Part shown: positions 26,936 through 38,526 of the stretch, in pieces | How positions within the stretch are numbered: position 1 is the first letter of the stretch | Layout: each line of letters starts with the position of its first letter | Source of the DNA: Paraphotobacterium marinum | GTDB taxonomy: Bacteria; Pseudomonadota; Gammaproteobacteria; Enterobacterales; Vibrionaceae | Direction: 5' to 3' | Assembly: GCF_002216855.1 (NCBI RefSeq) | Contig: NZ_CP022356.1 | Coordinates: forward strand, 1,054,001-1,118,000 | DNA length: 64,000 nucleotides | The notes under the pieces: model-generated | The model's input: only the letters and a program-made list of their open reading frames with translations | What the model was told of the DNA's origin: nothing | Databases searched by the model: none | Position numbers and translations under genes: made by a program

Positions 26936-27289
26936 ATGACAACATTAACTACAGACCTTGATAGAAATTTGGATTTATTTGTTCAAGAAACCTCGGAAAC
27001 TAAATTAGTTTGGGGATTATGTAGTCCAGAAGAAGAATGGTTAATTATAGATTCGATTCAGTATGAAAATGCCGAAGTAATGCCTTTCTGGTCCAGTGAA
27101 AAAATGGCGCTTGAACATTGTGTTGAGGAGTGGTCAGATTTTTCTCCACAATCAATACCTTTAGATATGTTTCTTCAAGACTGGATGGTAACTTTTACAG
27201 AAGATGAAACATTAGTTGGGTTAAATTGGAATTTAAATCTTGAGGGGGAAGAGCTCGAACCGGAAATGATTTCAAGATTATTTGTGTAA
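26936..27289 (+). CDS. DUF2750 domain protein
   Basis: 117-aa acidic cytoplasmic protein. Matches DUF2750: VWGLCSPEEEWLIIDSIQYE, MPFWSSEKMALEHCVEEW, IPLDMFLQDWMVTF, LVGLNWN. Function unknown. Close spacing to the GGCT-like gene before and the SMP-30 gene after suggests one transcript. Confidence 0.8.
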   Translation: MTTLTTDLDRNLDLFVQETSETKLVWGLCSPEEEWLIIDSIQYENAEVMPFWSSEKMALEHCVEEWSDFSPQSIPLDMFLQDWMVTFTEDETLVGLNWNLNLEGEELEPEMISRLFV

Positions 27290-27316
27290 TTTTGGAAACG
27301 TTTTGGGAGTTTAATT

Positions 27317-28216
27317 ATGCTTAAATCTCTTATGTATGTTGTGTTTTGTTTTTTTGTTTCTTTATTTTCAAATTTCCTGTTTGCTAAATCTTTTGTACAC
27401 CAAAACCCAACAATCATAAATGGAAATTTTGGTTTTGTTGAAGGGCCTGTATGGGACAAAAAAAATAAACGCTTTTTATTTTCAGATATTCCAAATAATA
27501 AAATATATGCTTTAAATCCGAAGACTAAAAAGTTAAGTATTTATGATGAAAATTCAGGATATGCGAATGGACTTGATTTTGATAAGCAAAGAAATCTTTG
27601 GTCTGCACGTCATGATCGCAAACTATCATATCAAAATGAAGGTGGAAAAAAAATAATAGTTGCATCTTTATTTAATGGGAAGTTACTTAATAGTCCCAAT
27701 GACTTGGCGATTAAAAGTGATGGTAGCATATGGTTTACGGATCCTCCATTTGGCATTCAGGGGTATGGTCCTAAAAAAGCAAAATCAGAACAAGGCTTTA
27801 ATGGCGTATATCGTTATAAAAATGGGAATTTAAGCTTAGTTACGAGTGAATTAAAAATTCCTAATGGTATCGCTTTTTCATTGGATGAATCAAAATTATA
27901 TGTTGCGGATTCATCAAATGGATGGGTCTATCAATTTGATATTCATGGAAAGAAAGTTACAAATAAATTAAAATTCGTTCAAGTAACTGGTTCTAAGGGC
28001 TCTAAACCATTTGTAGATGGTATTGCAATTGACGCACATGATAATCTTTTTGCTGCCACAACAGGAGGTGTGAGAATTTTTAACAAAAAAGGACAGAAAT
28101 TAGATTTTATTAAAATTAAAGCCAAGCATGTAAGTAATATAGCTTTTGGTGGTTCAGACAATAAACTCTTACTTGTAACTGCATTTGATAAAATTTATTT
28201 GTATAAAATGTTGTAA
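27317..28216 (+). CDS. SMP-30/gluconolactonase-type beta-propeller, secreted
   Basis: 299 aa. Signal peptide (SLMYVVFCFFVSLFSNFLFA) then a six-bladed propeller typical of the SMP-30/LRE family: FGFVEGPVWDKKNKRFLFSD with the metal-binding Glu, NSPNDLAIKSDGSIWFTDPP, PNGIAFSLDESKLYVADSS and VDGIAIDAHDNLFAAT. These carry the Glu, Asn and Asp metal ligands of lactonases. Predicted periplasmic lactone hydrolase; substrate unknown. Confidence 0.85.
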   Translation: MLKSLMYVVFCFFVSLFSNFLFAKSFVHQNPTIINGNFGFVEGPVWDKKNKRFLFSDIPNNKIYALNPKTKKLSIYDENSGYANGLDFDKQRNLWSARHDRKLSYQNEGGKKIIVASLFNGKLLNSPNDLAIKSDGSIWFTDPPFGIQGYGPKKAKSEQGFNGVYRYKNGNLSLVTSELKIPNGIAFSLDESKLYVADSSNGWVYQFDIHGKKVTNKLKFVQVTGSKGSKPFVDGIAIDAHDNLFAATTGGVRIFNKKGQKLDFIKIKAKHVSNIAFGGSDNKLLLVTAFDKIYLYKML

Positions 28217-28504
28217 CTGAAAAAAGTTCTTTTGGAGGTAATTTTTTAAATATCTCAGTACAAGTTCATTTGTTTTCTTTCATGCGAAGTTATTATTTAT
28301 CACCCCAAGCCATTCCAATGAACTAAGTGAAAGTAATTTATTTATTTCCTGTATCATATTAATCTACCTGATAATTATATAAACCAATATCTTAAAACCC
28401 CAAATATTTTTTTAATTTTAAAATTTAATTAAAAGTGTAATATAAGAGTTTAAGTAAGTTGAACTAAAAATTTTTATAAGTTTATTAGAAAGGAAAACGA
28501 AAAC

Positions 28505-29121
28505 ATGAATAAAATTAAACATCAACAAGGGTATGAAACACCATCAAAAATTGTTTGTGTCGGAAGAAATTATTCAGAGCATACTAAGGAATTAAATAAT
28601 ACCCAACCTCAAAGTTGTATGTTTTTTCTTAAACCCAATTCCTCTATTTCTGATAGGTTAATGAGCACACACAATAATGAACTACTTCATTTTGAAAGTG
28701 AAATATGTTTTTTAGTGAATTCCGGTAAGTTAAGTTCTGTTGCTTTTGGACTGGATTTAACAAAAAGAAATCTACAATCACACCTAAAAAAGATGGGTTA
28801 CCCTGGGAAAGAGCCAAAGCGTTTGATGGAGCAGCTGTATTTTCAAAATTTGTTCCCTTTAAGAACCTAAATGAATTAAATATCGAATTATATATTGATA
28901 ACTCCTTAGTTCAAAAAGGTCATATTGAAGAAATGATATATCATCCAAATGAAATTTTGAAAGAAATAAATTCATTTATGCGTCTCGAAAATGGTGATGT
29001 TATTATGACAGGAACTCCAAAAGGAGTGGGAGAGGTCGGCTCCAATAGATTATTTAAGGGTATTATTAAAGAAAACGATCAAATTCTTATTCAGCAAGAG
29101 TGGGTGGTGGATAAATTGTAG
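28505..29121 (+). pseudogene. fumarylacetoacetate hydrolase family protein, one frameshift
   Basis: Member of the FAH/YcgM family (hydrolysis or decarboxylation of acylpyruvates). First piece 28505-28870 begins KIVCVGRNYSEHTKELN with the substrate/metal motifs LLHFESEICF (acidic residues). After the A run 28786-28791 one extra base restores DGLPWERAKAFDGAAVFSKF, then IYHPNEILKEINSFMRLENG and VIMTGTPKGVGEV to the stop at 29121. About 205 aa when repaired, the usual size of a YcgM-type enzyme. AGGAAAACG precedes the ATG. Confidence 0.85.
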
Positions 29122-29233
29122 CCATTTGATATTGAAATATGAGACGTTAATTAAACTTTAAGTATCAACTTCCAAATAACTTGATCATATTTTGTATGAT
29201 GGGATTAACAAAGTTTTCTAAGGAGAGGCAAAT

Positions 29234-31609
29234 ATGGATTTACACCCCCTGAAACTAGACGAGTTGTACAAAGAAGCAAATTCTTCTGAATGGAGCTTTC
29301 AATCAACTAAAGATATTAAACCTCTTAATGAAATAATTGGGCAAGATAGAGCAAAGCAAGCCGTATCATTTGCTATGTCAATAAGAGAAAAGGGTTATAA
29401 TATCTATGCCGTAGGAAGAAATGGCTTAGGTAAAAGAACCATGGTAATGAGGTATCTCAAAAATCACCATGAAAATAAACAAGAACGTTTTGATTGGTGT
29501 TACATAGCCAATTTTAAAAATATGCGATCGCCTTTAGCTTTAAGTTTGCCAATAGGTAAAGGGCAACCTTTTAAAACAGATATTCAGGATTTAATGATCA
29601 AGTTAGTTAAATCCATCCCTTTGGCTTTTGAAAATGAATTATATTTATCAAGAGTTGATAAATTAAAAATTGAACTTAACTCTAAACAAGAAACAGAAGT
29701 TAATAAAATAAAAATTAAGGCCAAAAAACAAAACATTGAATTAAAACTCACGCAATCTGGTGATTATCAATTTACAGCATTAAATGGAGATAAACCTCAT
29801 ACAGAAGAGACCTTTGAGTTATTGAGTGAGGCAGAAAAAAATAGCTTCGATGAGGTGATTACCCAGCTCGAAGGAGAACTTAGATCTCTCATAAGATCAT
29901 TAACTGAGCATGAAGAAAAGTACTCTAATAAAATTAATGAATTAGATATTGAAATTACTAAAGCCGTTTTGGATAAATATTTCATAGATTATGAAAAAAA
30001 ATATACCAATCAAAAGGATGTTATAAAATATCTAGAAGAGATGAAGGATGATATCGTCAAGAATCTCGATTTGTTTACCTCAGAGTCACCTCAATTGACA
30101 GATTCTGTGAATGATGTGGTAGAGCAAAAGATCCCGAGGAGATATCAAGTAAACTTGCTTGTTGCCAATCAAAAAGAGCATTACCCTATTATTATTGAAG
30201 ATAACCCACATTATCATAGTTTATTTGGTTATATTGAAAACTCTACTTTTAAGGGTACTGTTTTTACCGACTTTACATTAATTCAGGCGGGTAACCTTCA
30301 CAAAGCCAATGGTGGCGTATTGTTGATGGATGCTAATAAAGTCCTCGAGAGACCATACGTGTGGGATGGGATAAAACGTTCACTGAGAACAAAGTCTCTA
30401 AATTTTAGTTCGCTAGAAAGAGAAGTCACTCTAACAGGCACTGTATCTCTTGATCCTGAAGCGATCCCTTTAAATGTAAAGATTATTTTATTTGGTGATT
30501 ATCAAACATATAATTTACTACAGCAATATGATCCTGAATTTCATGAATTATTTCAAGTTATGGCCGATTTTGAAGATGAAATGGACCGAAACATCAATAA
30601 TGAATATAAATATGCTCAATTTATATCGAGTATTGTAAAAGATAATCAGTTATTAGATTGCGATCAATCAGCCATCAAAAAAATAATTGAGCATAGTGCT
30701 AGAAAAACAGGAGATCAAAACAAACTTTCGCTCCACTCTGCGGAAATTGCTAGCTTATTAAGAGAAGTCAACTATTGGGCACAAACAGAAAAGGCGAATA
30801 TTATTTCTGAAAGCCATGTTTTAATGGCATTAAAAAGCCAAGAGTTGAGAGCAAGTAAAATAAAAGATGAAATATTAAACAATATCAAAAAAGAAATTAC
30901 TTTATTGGATTTAGAAGGTTATAAAGTAGGGCAGGTTAATGCTCTATCGGTGATGAGCACACCCAACTTTTCTGTCGGAGCACCAAGTAGAATAACAGCA
31001 ACTATTTCTTTTGGTGAAGGTGAAATAATAGATATCGAAAGAGACGTAGAGTTAGGTGGTAATATCCACTCTAAAGGGGTAATGATTTTAACCGCGTTTA
31101 TTAACTCTTTATTTGGAAAAAATAAAAAAGTCCCACTTAAAACATCGCTGGCATTTGAACAGTCTTATTATGGCGTTGATGGGGATAGTGCCTCTATTGC
31201 TGAGTGTTGTGCGATATTATCGAGCTTTTCCAATATTCCGCTACGTCAGGATATTGCCTTAACAGGTTCAATGAATCAATTTGGCTACGTTCAGGCTATA
31301 GGTGGTGTAAATGAAAAAATTGAAGGTTTTTATAACGCCTGTCATATTAAAAATACTGGTCGAAAACATGGAGTCATTATACCAAAATCAAACCAACATA
31401 ATTTGATGTTAAATGAAGACGTTCGACAAGCAGTAAAAAATAAACAATTTTTTGTCTATCCTGTAGAGCATATATCTGAGGTTATAGATATGATGATGTC
31501 TGAATCTTTTGAACAGAAAATTTCCTGTAGTAATCATTTAAATGATAACTTAATGGCAAAGATATTTTCTAATATAGATGAAATTAGTAAACTTTCTGAA
31601 GTTAAATAA
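29234..31609 (+). CDS. Lon-family ATP-dependent protease (YcbZ/LonB-like)
   Basis: 791 aa AAA+ protease with Lon-type (S16) catalytic domain but without the Lon N-terminal substrate domain. Walker A reads GRNGLGKRT (near residue 63), then a long coiled-coil insertion (about 130-260), a Walker B-like block GGVLLMDANKVLERP, and a C-terminal protease domain with catalytic Ser in VDGDSASIAE (near 654) and Lys in VNEKIEGF (near 695). GAGAGG lies before the ATG. It ends 5 bases from the convergent LysR gene. Physiological substrates unknown. Confidence 0.87.
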   Translation: MDLHPLKLDELYKEANSSEWSFQSTKDIKPLNEIIGQDRAKQAVSFAMSIREKGYNIYAVGRNGLGKRTMVMRYLKNHHENKQERFDWCYIANFKNMRSPLALSLPIGKGQPFKTDIQDLMIKLVKSIPLAFENELYLSRVDKLKIELNSKQETEVNKIKIKAKKQNIELKLTQSGDYQFTALNGDKPHTEETFELLSEAEKNSFDEVITQLEGELRSLIRSLTEHEEKYSNKINELDIEITKAVLDKYFIDYEKKYTNQKDVIKYLEEMKDDIVKNLDLFTSESPQLTDSVNDVVEQKIPRRYQVNLLVANQKEHYPIIIEDNPHYHSLFGYIENSTFKGTVFTDFTLIQAGNLHKANGGVLLMDANKVLERPYVWDGIKRSLRTKSLNFSSLEREVTLTGTVSLDPEAIPLNVKIILFGDYQTYNLLQQYDPEFHELFQVMADFEDEMDRNINNEYKYAQFISSIVKDNQLLDCDQSAIKKIIEHSARKTGDQNKLSLHSAEIASLLREVNYWAQTEKANIISESHVLMALKSQELRASKIKDEILNNIKKEITLLDLEGYKVGQVNALSVMSTPNFSVGAPSRITATISFGEGEIIDIERDVELGGNIHSKGVMILTAFINSLFGKNKKVPLKTSLAFEQSYYGVDGDSASIAECCAILSSFSNIPLRQDIALTGSMNQFGYVQAIGGVNEKIEGFYNACHIKNTGRKHGVIIPKSNQHNLMLNEDVRQAVKNKQFFVYPVEHISEVIDMMMSESFEQKISCSNHLNDNLMAKIFSNIDEISKLSEVK

Positions 31610-31614
31610 AGTTT

Positions 31615-32508
31615 TTATTGAGTAATGACGTCTAGCTGTTTGAAGTTTACTTTCAAATAGCTTACAAATTTTGAGACTTTTATAGGCAAATTTGTTCGAT
31701 TTGGATAAAGCGCCCAGATTGTTTCACTGGGCGTTTCATATTGCTTTAAGACACGGATGAGTTTATGTTTATGAATGTATTCATTCAGATAATAACTAGG
31801 CAAACGACACAAACCAAGTCCTTTAATGGCTGCATCTAAAATAGCTTTACCGCTGTTATAGATGATATGAGAATGAAGTTTTACCTTTTGTTCTTGTCTA
31901 TTTTCATAGAAAAGCCAGTAATTCAAATTAACATTAGATTGTAAGCATTTGTGTTTTTTAATATCTTGAAAATGAACAGGGTGGCCAAATTTCTTTAAAT
32001 AATTGGGAGAAGCACAGACATAGTTTGCTCGAGATCCTATCTTGATTGCAATCAAATTTGAATCAGGTAATTTGCCAATCCTAATAGCCAAATCATATCC
32101 TTCTGAAATGATATCAATGTTATTATTTGTTAAATAAGCCTTTGATTGCATATCAGAATTTTCTTTTATGAAGTTATTTAGCATGGGAAGGATATATTCC
32201 TCTCCTAGCGTTACAGGCGCAGTGATCTTTATTAATCCTTTAGGCGTATTATTTAAATTAAAAATCTCATTTTCAGCATTTTCTAAATTTGTAACTAACT
32301 GGCTTGCATGTTTATAGAAAAGGCTACCTTCTGTTGTAAGAGAAACTTTCCTTGTTGAACGATAAAAAAGCTTTACTTTGAGTTTACTTTCAAGAAAATG
32401 AATTTTTCTGCTAACATGTGCAGCAGAGACATTTAGCTCTTTAGCTGCTTTTGTGAAGCTGAGGCAATCTGCTACCGCAACAAATTCAGTAATTCCATCA
32501 AAGCTCAT
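31615..32508 (-). CDS. LysR-family regulator, divergent from adhC
   Basis: 297 aa. N-terminal winged HTH (LSFTKAAKELNVSAAHVSRK) with LKVKLFYRSTRKVSLTTEG, followed by the two-lobed effector domain (GLIKITAPVTLGEEYILP). Resembles the CrgA/AaeR-type subgroup. Transcribed away from the class III ADH gene across a region holding two dyad-symmetric sites, so it probably controls that gene and itself. Effector unknown; a formaldehyde/glutathione signal is only a guess. Confidence 0.9.
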   Translation of the reverse strand: MSFDGITEFVAVADCLSFTKAAKELNVSAAHVSRKIHFLESKLKVKLFYRSTRKVSLTTEGSLFYKHASQLVTNLENAENEIFNLNNTPKGLIKITAPVTLGEEYILPMLNNFIKENSDMQSKAYLTNNNIDIISEGYDLAIRIGKLPDSNLIAIKIGSRANYVCASPNYLKKFGHPVHFQDIKKHKCLQSNVNLNYWLFYENRQEQKVKLHSHIIYNSGKAILDAAIKGLGLCRLPSYYLNEYIHKHKLIRVLKQYETPSETIWALYPNRTNLPIKVSKFVSYLKVNFKQLDVITQ

Positions 32509-32542
32509 ATTATTACCATAATGTAATAGTCTTTTTATAAAA

Positions 32543-33824
<1,282 letters not shown>

Positions 33825-33894
33825 AGATCAAATATTTGTTAACTTCATTAATAGATTTGATTTAAATGGATGAATTCATTTCAAATTAGAATGA

Positions 33895-33938
33895 AAGGTG
33901 ATTTTTCCTCATTAATAAAAGCAGTGAAAATCATCTTT
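33895..33938 (+). terminator. hairpin after frmA
   Basis: AAGGTGATTTT (33895-33905) pairs with AAAATCATCTT (33927-33937) with one wobble and a loop of about 21 bases; the tail is TTAATT. Moderate terminator candidate. Confidence 0.45.
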
Positions 33939-34083
33939 TAATTCGCTCAATTATTATCTTATTTTCATGGCTTGATATTTAAATTAGGTCAGATAATAAC
34001 ATTTAATTAAAATTGATAAGATAAAAGTCAAATAGTAATTTTGTCTGGTTCCAAATTAACATGCTCTTGTATACAATGGAAAT

Positions 34084-35376
34084 ATGAAAAATTGCATTGA
34101 AAATACTTTTATGAACACTTCTGTAAAAAATCAATCCTATCATATCAATCATTTTTCGATATCAGTTCCTTTGGACTACTCAGATCAAAACTCACAAAAT
34201 ATTGATATTCATTTAGAAGAAATAACTTACAAAGATAATAAAGAAAATAATTTACCTTACCTTGTGTATATACAAGGCGGACCTGGATTTGAACGGCCGC
34301 AGATAGAAAACATATCTGGTTGGTTAGATATAGCATTAAAATCTTACAAGGTTTTATTATTTGATCAAAGAGGCACAGGTAAAAGTTATCCTATAACGAA
34401 TAAGCTCATACAAAAAATTGATACAAATAAACAACTTGCATTTCTTTCTAACTTTAGGGCAGATTCAATTGTCAGAGATTTAGAAGCAATCAGAGAAAAA
34501 TTAAATGTTAAACAGTGGGCACTATTAGGGCAAAGTTTTGGCGGCTTTTGCATCATGACTTACTTATCTCACTATCCAGATTCAATTATTAAAGCATTTG
34601 TGACCGGTGGCATACCACCCATTGATATTCATCCAGATGATGTGTATAGAGCTACTTTTAAAAAAACGAAAGAAAAAAACAAACAATTTTTTAACAAATA
34701 CCCTGATTTACAGAAGAAGGTACAGTGTATTGCTAATTTCATACAAAATAATGAGGTGAAGCTTCCTAACGGTCAACTATTTACAGTAGAGCAGTTTCAA
34801 ATTGCTGGCATGTATCTGGGACAAGAAGGTGGCGCTCAAAAGCTGCATGAAATAATAGACGATGGTTATAATTACCTAAGAGCGAATTCTTTGCTTTCCG
34901 ATGCTTTTTTAAATGAAATGTTATCCATTCAGGTCTTTCAAACAAATCCTTTATATATCATTTTACATGAAGCTATCTATTGTGAGGGCTTTGCTTCAAA
35001 TTGGTCCGCAGAGTCTGTTCGAAATTCACTCGAAGAATTTAATTTTAAAGTTGGCTCGCCATTTTATTTTACAGGTGAAATGGTATTCCCTTGGATGCTT
35101 TCCCAAATGAAGATGTTGAAACATTTTGAAGGTGTAGGGAATCAAATAGCTCAAAAAAATAATTGGAAACATCTTTATGATATTAATCAATTAAAAAATA
35201 ACAAAGTACCTGTTGCAGCATTTGTTTACAAAGAGGATATGTATGTAGACTATGAACTGTCACAACAAACCATTCAACATATTGCTAATTTAACCCAAAT
35301 CGTTCATTCATCATATGAGCATAATGCTATAAAGATACATGGGAAAGAAATTTTTGAGGCCTTAGAAAAAATCTAG
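34084..35376 (+). CDS. alpha/beta hydrolase, proline iminopeptidase-like (S33)
   Basis: 430 aa cytoplasmic serine hydrolase. Oxyanion-hole motif YIQGGPGFERPQ, then LFDQRGTGKSYP, nucleophile elbow LLGQSFGGFCIMTYLSHYPD (Ser in GQSFGG), and a helical cap. HGGPG-type (here QGGPG) plus DQRGTG are hallmarks of prolyl aminopeptidases, which remove N-terminal Pro. The His of the triad is probably in YEHNAIKIHGKEIF near the end. Length fits the larger family branch. Confidence 0.83.
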   Translation: MKNCIENTFMNTSVKNQSYHINHFSISVPLDYSDQNSQNIDIHLEEITYKDNKENNLPYLVYIQGGPGFERPQIENISGWLDIALKSYKVLLFDQRGTGKSYPITNKLIQKIDTNKQLAFLSNFRADSIVRDLEAIREKLNVKQWALLGQSFGGFCIMTYLSHYPDSIIKAFVTGGIPPIDIHPDDVYRATFKKTKEKNKQFFNKYPDLQKKVQCIANFIQNNEVKLPNGQLFTVEQFQIAGMYLGQEGGAQKLHEIIDDGYNYLRANSLLSDAFLNEMLSIQVFQTNPLYIILHEAIYCEGFASNWSAESVRNSLEEFNFKVGSPFYFTGEMVFPWMLSQMKMLKHFEGVGNQIAQKNNWKHLYDINQLKNNKVPVAAFVYKEDMYVDYELSQQTIQHIANLTQIVHSSYEHNAIKIHGKEIFEALEKI

Positions 35377-35400
35377 AGAATCCATTGATTTATATAATAA

Positions 35401-35423
35401 AAAGGAACCCAAAAGGTTCCTTT
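35401..35423. terminator. bidirectional terminator, peptidase / RND pump
   Basis: AAAGGAACC (35401-35409) and GGTTCCTTT (35415-35423) form a perfect 9-bp stem with loop CAAAA, preceded by more A and sitting between two convergent stops (35376 and 35443). Confidence 0.88.
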
Positions 35424-35442
35424 CATATATTAATGGATTGAC

Positions 35443-38400
35443 TTACTTTCTTTTGAATAAGCAATAGGCAATGGGGACTATAAATAGTGAAAAAATAGTT
35501 CCTAAAGTTAAGCCGATAACAATAATACAAGCGATTTCTTTATGAGAATTTTCTGAAATACCTGTACTAAAGAATAATGGGATTGCACCGAGTATCATTG
35601 TTGCAGTAGTCATAAGAATTGGCCTTAATCTCACAGTTGCTGCTTTTGTGACAGCCTCAGTAACTGATTTAGACTCATCCAATAGACTGTTTGCAAACTT
35701 TGTAATCAGTATTCCATGCTTAGATATTAACCCTGCTAGAGTAAGTATCCCAATAATACTAAATAGATCTAGGGTTGGTTGAAAATTTGGTGTTTTCATA
35801 ATAAATAGCATTCCCCATAATGCGCAAATAACACTTAAGGGGACTGTTAAAAGAATAATAAATGGATCTTTATAGCTATTAAATAGTGCAGCAAGAATCA
35901 GATATATAAAAATAATACAAGCTATAGATATATAGATAGTGGTGTTATTTTCATTTTGTAATTTTTGAAGAAGATAATCAGGTTGAAGGTTATAACCCTT
36001 GGGTAAGGTGCTATTTGCAACTGATGTAACACTTTTTATCAATTCACTCAAAGGTAAACCAGTTTTTGGCGTCACATTAATAGAAATATATTCTGAACCA
36101 CTTTCTTTACTAATCATTTTTAATGAATTAGCCCTTTTAATATTTACTAGTTGACTCAGCCTAACGGATGCATTATTTTCATTTTTGACATAGATGGACT
36201 TTAAGATACTTAAATCCTTTAATTTATCTTCGTTAGGCCCTATAAATATGTTATAGGCATTTCCATCAAAAAAATATTGATTGGATAATTTGGTGCGCCC
36301 TACATTAGTATTTAAAGCATCAATAATTGCAGCAGGAGCAACTTTTAATCTAGCAGCTTCATTATAATTTATTTGTATTTGATATTCCTGATTATTAAAT
36401 TTAGCACCAAGCTTTGCATCTAATACATTAGGATTGTTTTTGAGCCTTTCAACAATTACGTTAGCTTGTTTAACAAGATTTGTGACTGAACTACCAGATA
36501 AATTAAAACTCAAGGAATTATCGGGATTGCCTGGAGGTTGATTTATATTAGCGGGAAATACGAATGCACTTGATAAAGCCAATGGTTTTTTCATTATCAT
36601 TTCACCAGTTAGACCTTTGGCAATATCTAGAAATTGACCTTGTGGGTTTAGATATTTACTGTACATTTGGCCAAATAATATAATTCCATTTGTTCCTAAT
36701 ATTGGCTGAGCCGATATAGAGGCCGTTTTTTCAATATATTTATTATCATTTAGTATTTTTATTAAAGGCTGCGTTAACTCCTTTGTTTTGAGTAGTGCCG
36801 TACCTTCAGGTGCTTGCATGATTCCGACAATAGTTCCATCATATTCTGCCGGCTCCGCGACAGATGGAAGTTTACTAAATATAAGTGGTGAAGAGGCAAC
36901 TAATCCAATAAATATTGCAATAGGGACCCATTTGTTTTTAATGGTCCATGTTAAAATGTTTTGATATTGTGTCGTTAGTCTATCAAAAAACGAGTCTAAT
37001 TTTTGCTCGAATTTAGAGTGTTTGTTATTTTTTAATAAAATAGCACACATTGCTGGTGAGAGCGTTATGGCAACTAATCCAGATATTAAAATAGAGATAC
37101 TCAGTGTTATTGCGAATTGTTGCATATAAACAGCTTGTTCTGATTTGGGCACAAAAAACAATGGCACAAAAATAGCAGCAACCACGATTGTCATTCCCCA
37201 AATTGAAAAATTGATCGTTTTAAGACTTTCAATTGTTGTTTCAATAACTGATTTTCCAGAAGTTTGATATCTTTGCGCATTTTCTAATACTATAATCGCA
37301 TCGTCAACAACAAGACCAATCGCTAAAACAAATGCAAGTAAAGAGTATATATTAAGAGAGTAACCAAGCATATAAAGAACCATACACGCTCCGAGTAAGC
37401 ATATAGGGATCGTAACCGTTGGAATTAAAGATAATTTAAATTGACCAATAAATAATAATGTGACAAGTGCTACTGCTATAATAGTTATTATTATTGTTTC
37501 GAACACTTCATTTAAGCTGTGTTGAAAAGCCTTAACTGTATTCTTCATTATGATTAATTTAGAGCCACTGGGTAACTCCGATCTTACTTTATTAAACTCT
37601 TTTTGTACTCGCTTTCCCCACTCAATAGGGCTAGCATTTAATGATGGGGATAACATCCATAAAACAGATCTCTGGCCGTTAGCAAAGATATAGGCTTCAT
37701 CATTTTTATAGAAACCTATATTAACTTGAGCGATATCTTTTAGATAAATATTAGTATTGTCACGAGTTGTTATAATTAGATTTTTAATTTTATCAAGGTT
37801 ATCTGTAGCAGCTTGTTTAAATGTGAGTTGAATGGTTGTTGATTTATTAACTACAGAGCCTAAATTAATATCTTTTGTAGCTGACTCTATTATGCTTTTG
37901 ACATCTTGCGGACTCAGGTTATAGTTATTAAGTTGTGTTTGATTTAATTGGATTAAAACATCAGGAGCGATAGGATACATCTGATTCTGACCAGAACCCT
38001 CTAGCTGCTGAATTTGGGGACGAAAAGTTTGGTTATATATTTGTGATACAAATTCGTAGTAATTCATATCTTTGGGGACTGTAATGAGAGCTATATACAT
38101 ACTAGCATTTGGTCCCTGACTTCCAGGTTGAGCAATAGTAATTTGAGGGCTATCAGCATCATTAGGTAAATTGGCAGATGATATTTGTGCCTGAATTTCT
38201 GAGAGAGATTGTGAAAACTCATCTCTAGTGATACCTGTCTCAAAATCTAAAGTAATTGTTGATGTACCTGACTGCGATGAAGAGCTCATATGAGCGACAT
38301 GCTCAACACTTTGCAAGTTGGTTTCTAGTGGTGTTGTAATCGAATTAGCGATTAAATTAGGGCTAGCTCCAGATAAATTAACAGTGATTTGAACTGAAGG

Positions 38401-38526
38401 TTGGAAAATATCTGGTTTATACATTAAAGGAAGTTGCATAAATCCTAAAATGCCCAACAAGAGGAGTGACAAACTAATGACACTCGCTAAAATGGGCTTT
38501 CTAATGCAAATTTCTGAGAGACTCAT
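35443..38526 (-). CDS. RND efflux pump inner-membrane permease (AcrB/HAE1 family)
   Basis: 1027 aa with the RND layout of twelve membrane helices and two large periplasmic loops. Family motifs: N-terminal CIRKPILASVISLSLLLLGI, GLVVDDAIIVLENAQRY in helix 4 with its proton-relay Asp residues, and TAATVRLRPILMTTATMILG near the C terminus. Tripartite proton-driven export of drugs, lipids or toxic compounds. The adaptor gene is directly upstream with a one-base overlap. No outer-membrane channel gene is in the operon, so a TolC-like protein from elsewhere would be needed. Confidence 0.93.
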   Translation of the reverse strand: MSLSEICIRKPILASVISLSLLLLGILGFMQLPLMYKPDIFQPSVQITVNLSGASPNLIANSITTPLETNLQSVEHVAHMSSSSQSGTSTITLDFETGITRDEFSQSLSEIQAQISSANLPNDADSPQITIAQPGSQGPNASMYIALITVPKDMNYYEFVSQIYNQTFRPQIQQLEGSGQNQMYPIAPDVLIQLNQTQLNNYNLSPQDVKSIIESATKDINLGSVVNKSTTIQLTFKQAATDNLDKIKNLIITTRDNTNIYLKDIAQVNIGFYKNDEAYIFANGQRSVLWMLSPSLNASPIEWGKRVQKEFNKVRSELPSGSKLIIMKNTVKAFQHSLNEVFETIIITIIAVALVTLLFIGQFKLSLIPTVTIPICLLGACMVLYMLGYSLNIYSLLAFVLAIGLVVDDAIIVLENAQRYQTSGKSVIETTIESLKTINFSIWGMTIVVAAIFVPLFFVPKSEQAVYMQQFAITLSISILISGLVAITLSPAMCAILLKNNKHSKFEQKLDSFFDRLTTQYQNILTWTIKNKWVPIAIFIGLVASSPLIFSKLPSVAEPAEYDGTIVGIMQAPEGTALLKTKELTQPLIKILNDNKYIEKTASISAQPILGTNGIILFGQMYSKYLNPQGQFLDIAKGLTGEMIMKKPLALSSAFVFPANINQPPGNPDNSLSFNLSGSSVTNLVKQANVIVERLKNNPNVLDAKLGAKFNNQEYQIQINYNEAARLKVAPAAIIDALNTNVGRTKLSNQYFFDGNAYNIFIGPNEDKLKDLSILKSIYVKNENNASVRLSQLVNIKRANSLKMISKESGSEYISINVTPKTGLPLSELIKSVTSVANSTLPKGYNLQPDYLLQKLQNENNTTIYISIACIIFIYLILAALFNSYKDPFIILLTVPLSVICALWGMLFIMKTPNFQPTLDLFSIIGILTLAGLISKHGILITKFANSLLDESKSVTEAVTKAATVRLRPILMTTATMILGAIPLFFSTGISENSHKEIACIIVIGLTLGTIFSLFIVPIAYCLFKRK

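Noticed and set aside
28217-28504. Possible gene remnant between the SMP-30 and FAH genes
   Set aside because: No frame longer than a few dozen codons and no recognisable motif on either strand; just under 300 bases of AT-rich DNA.
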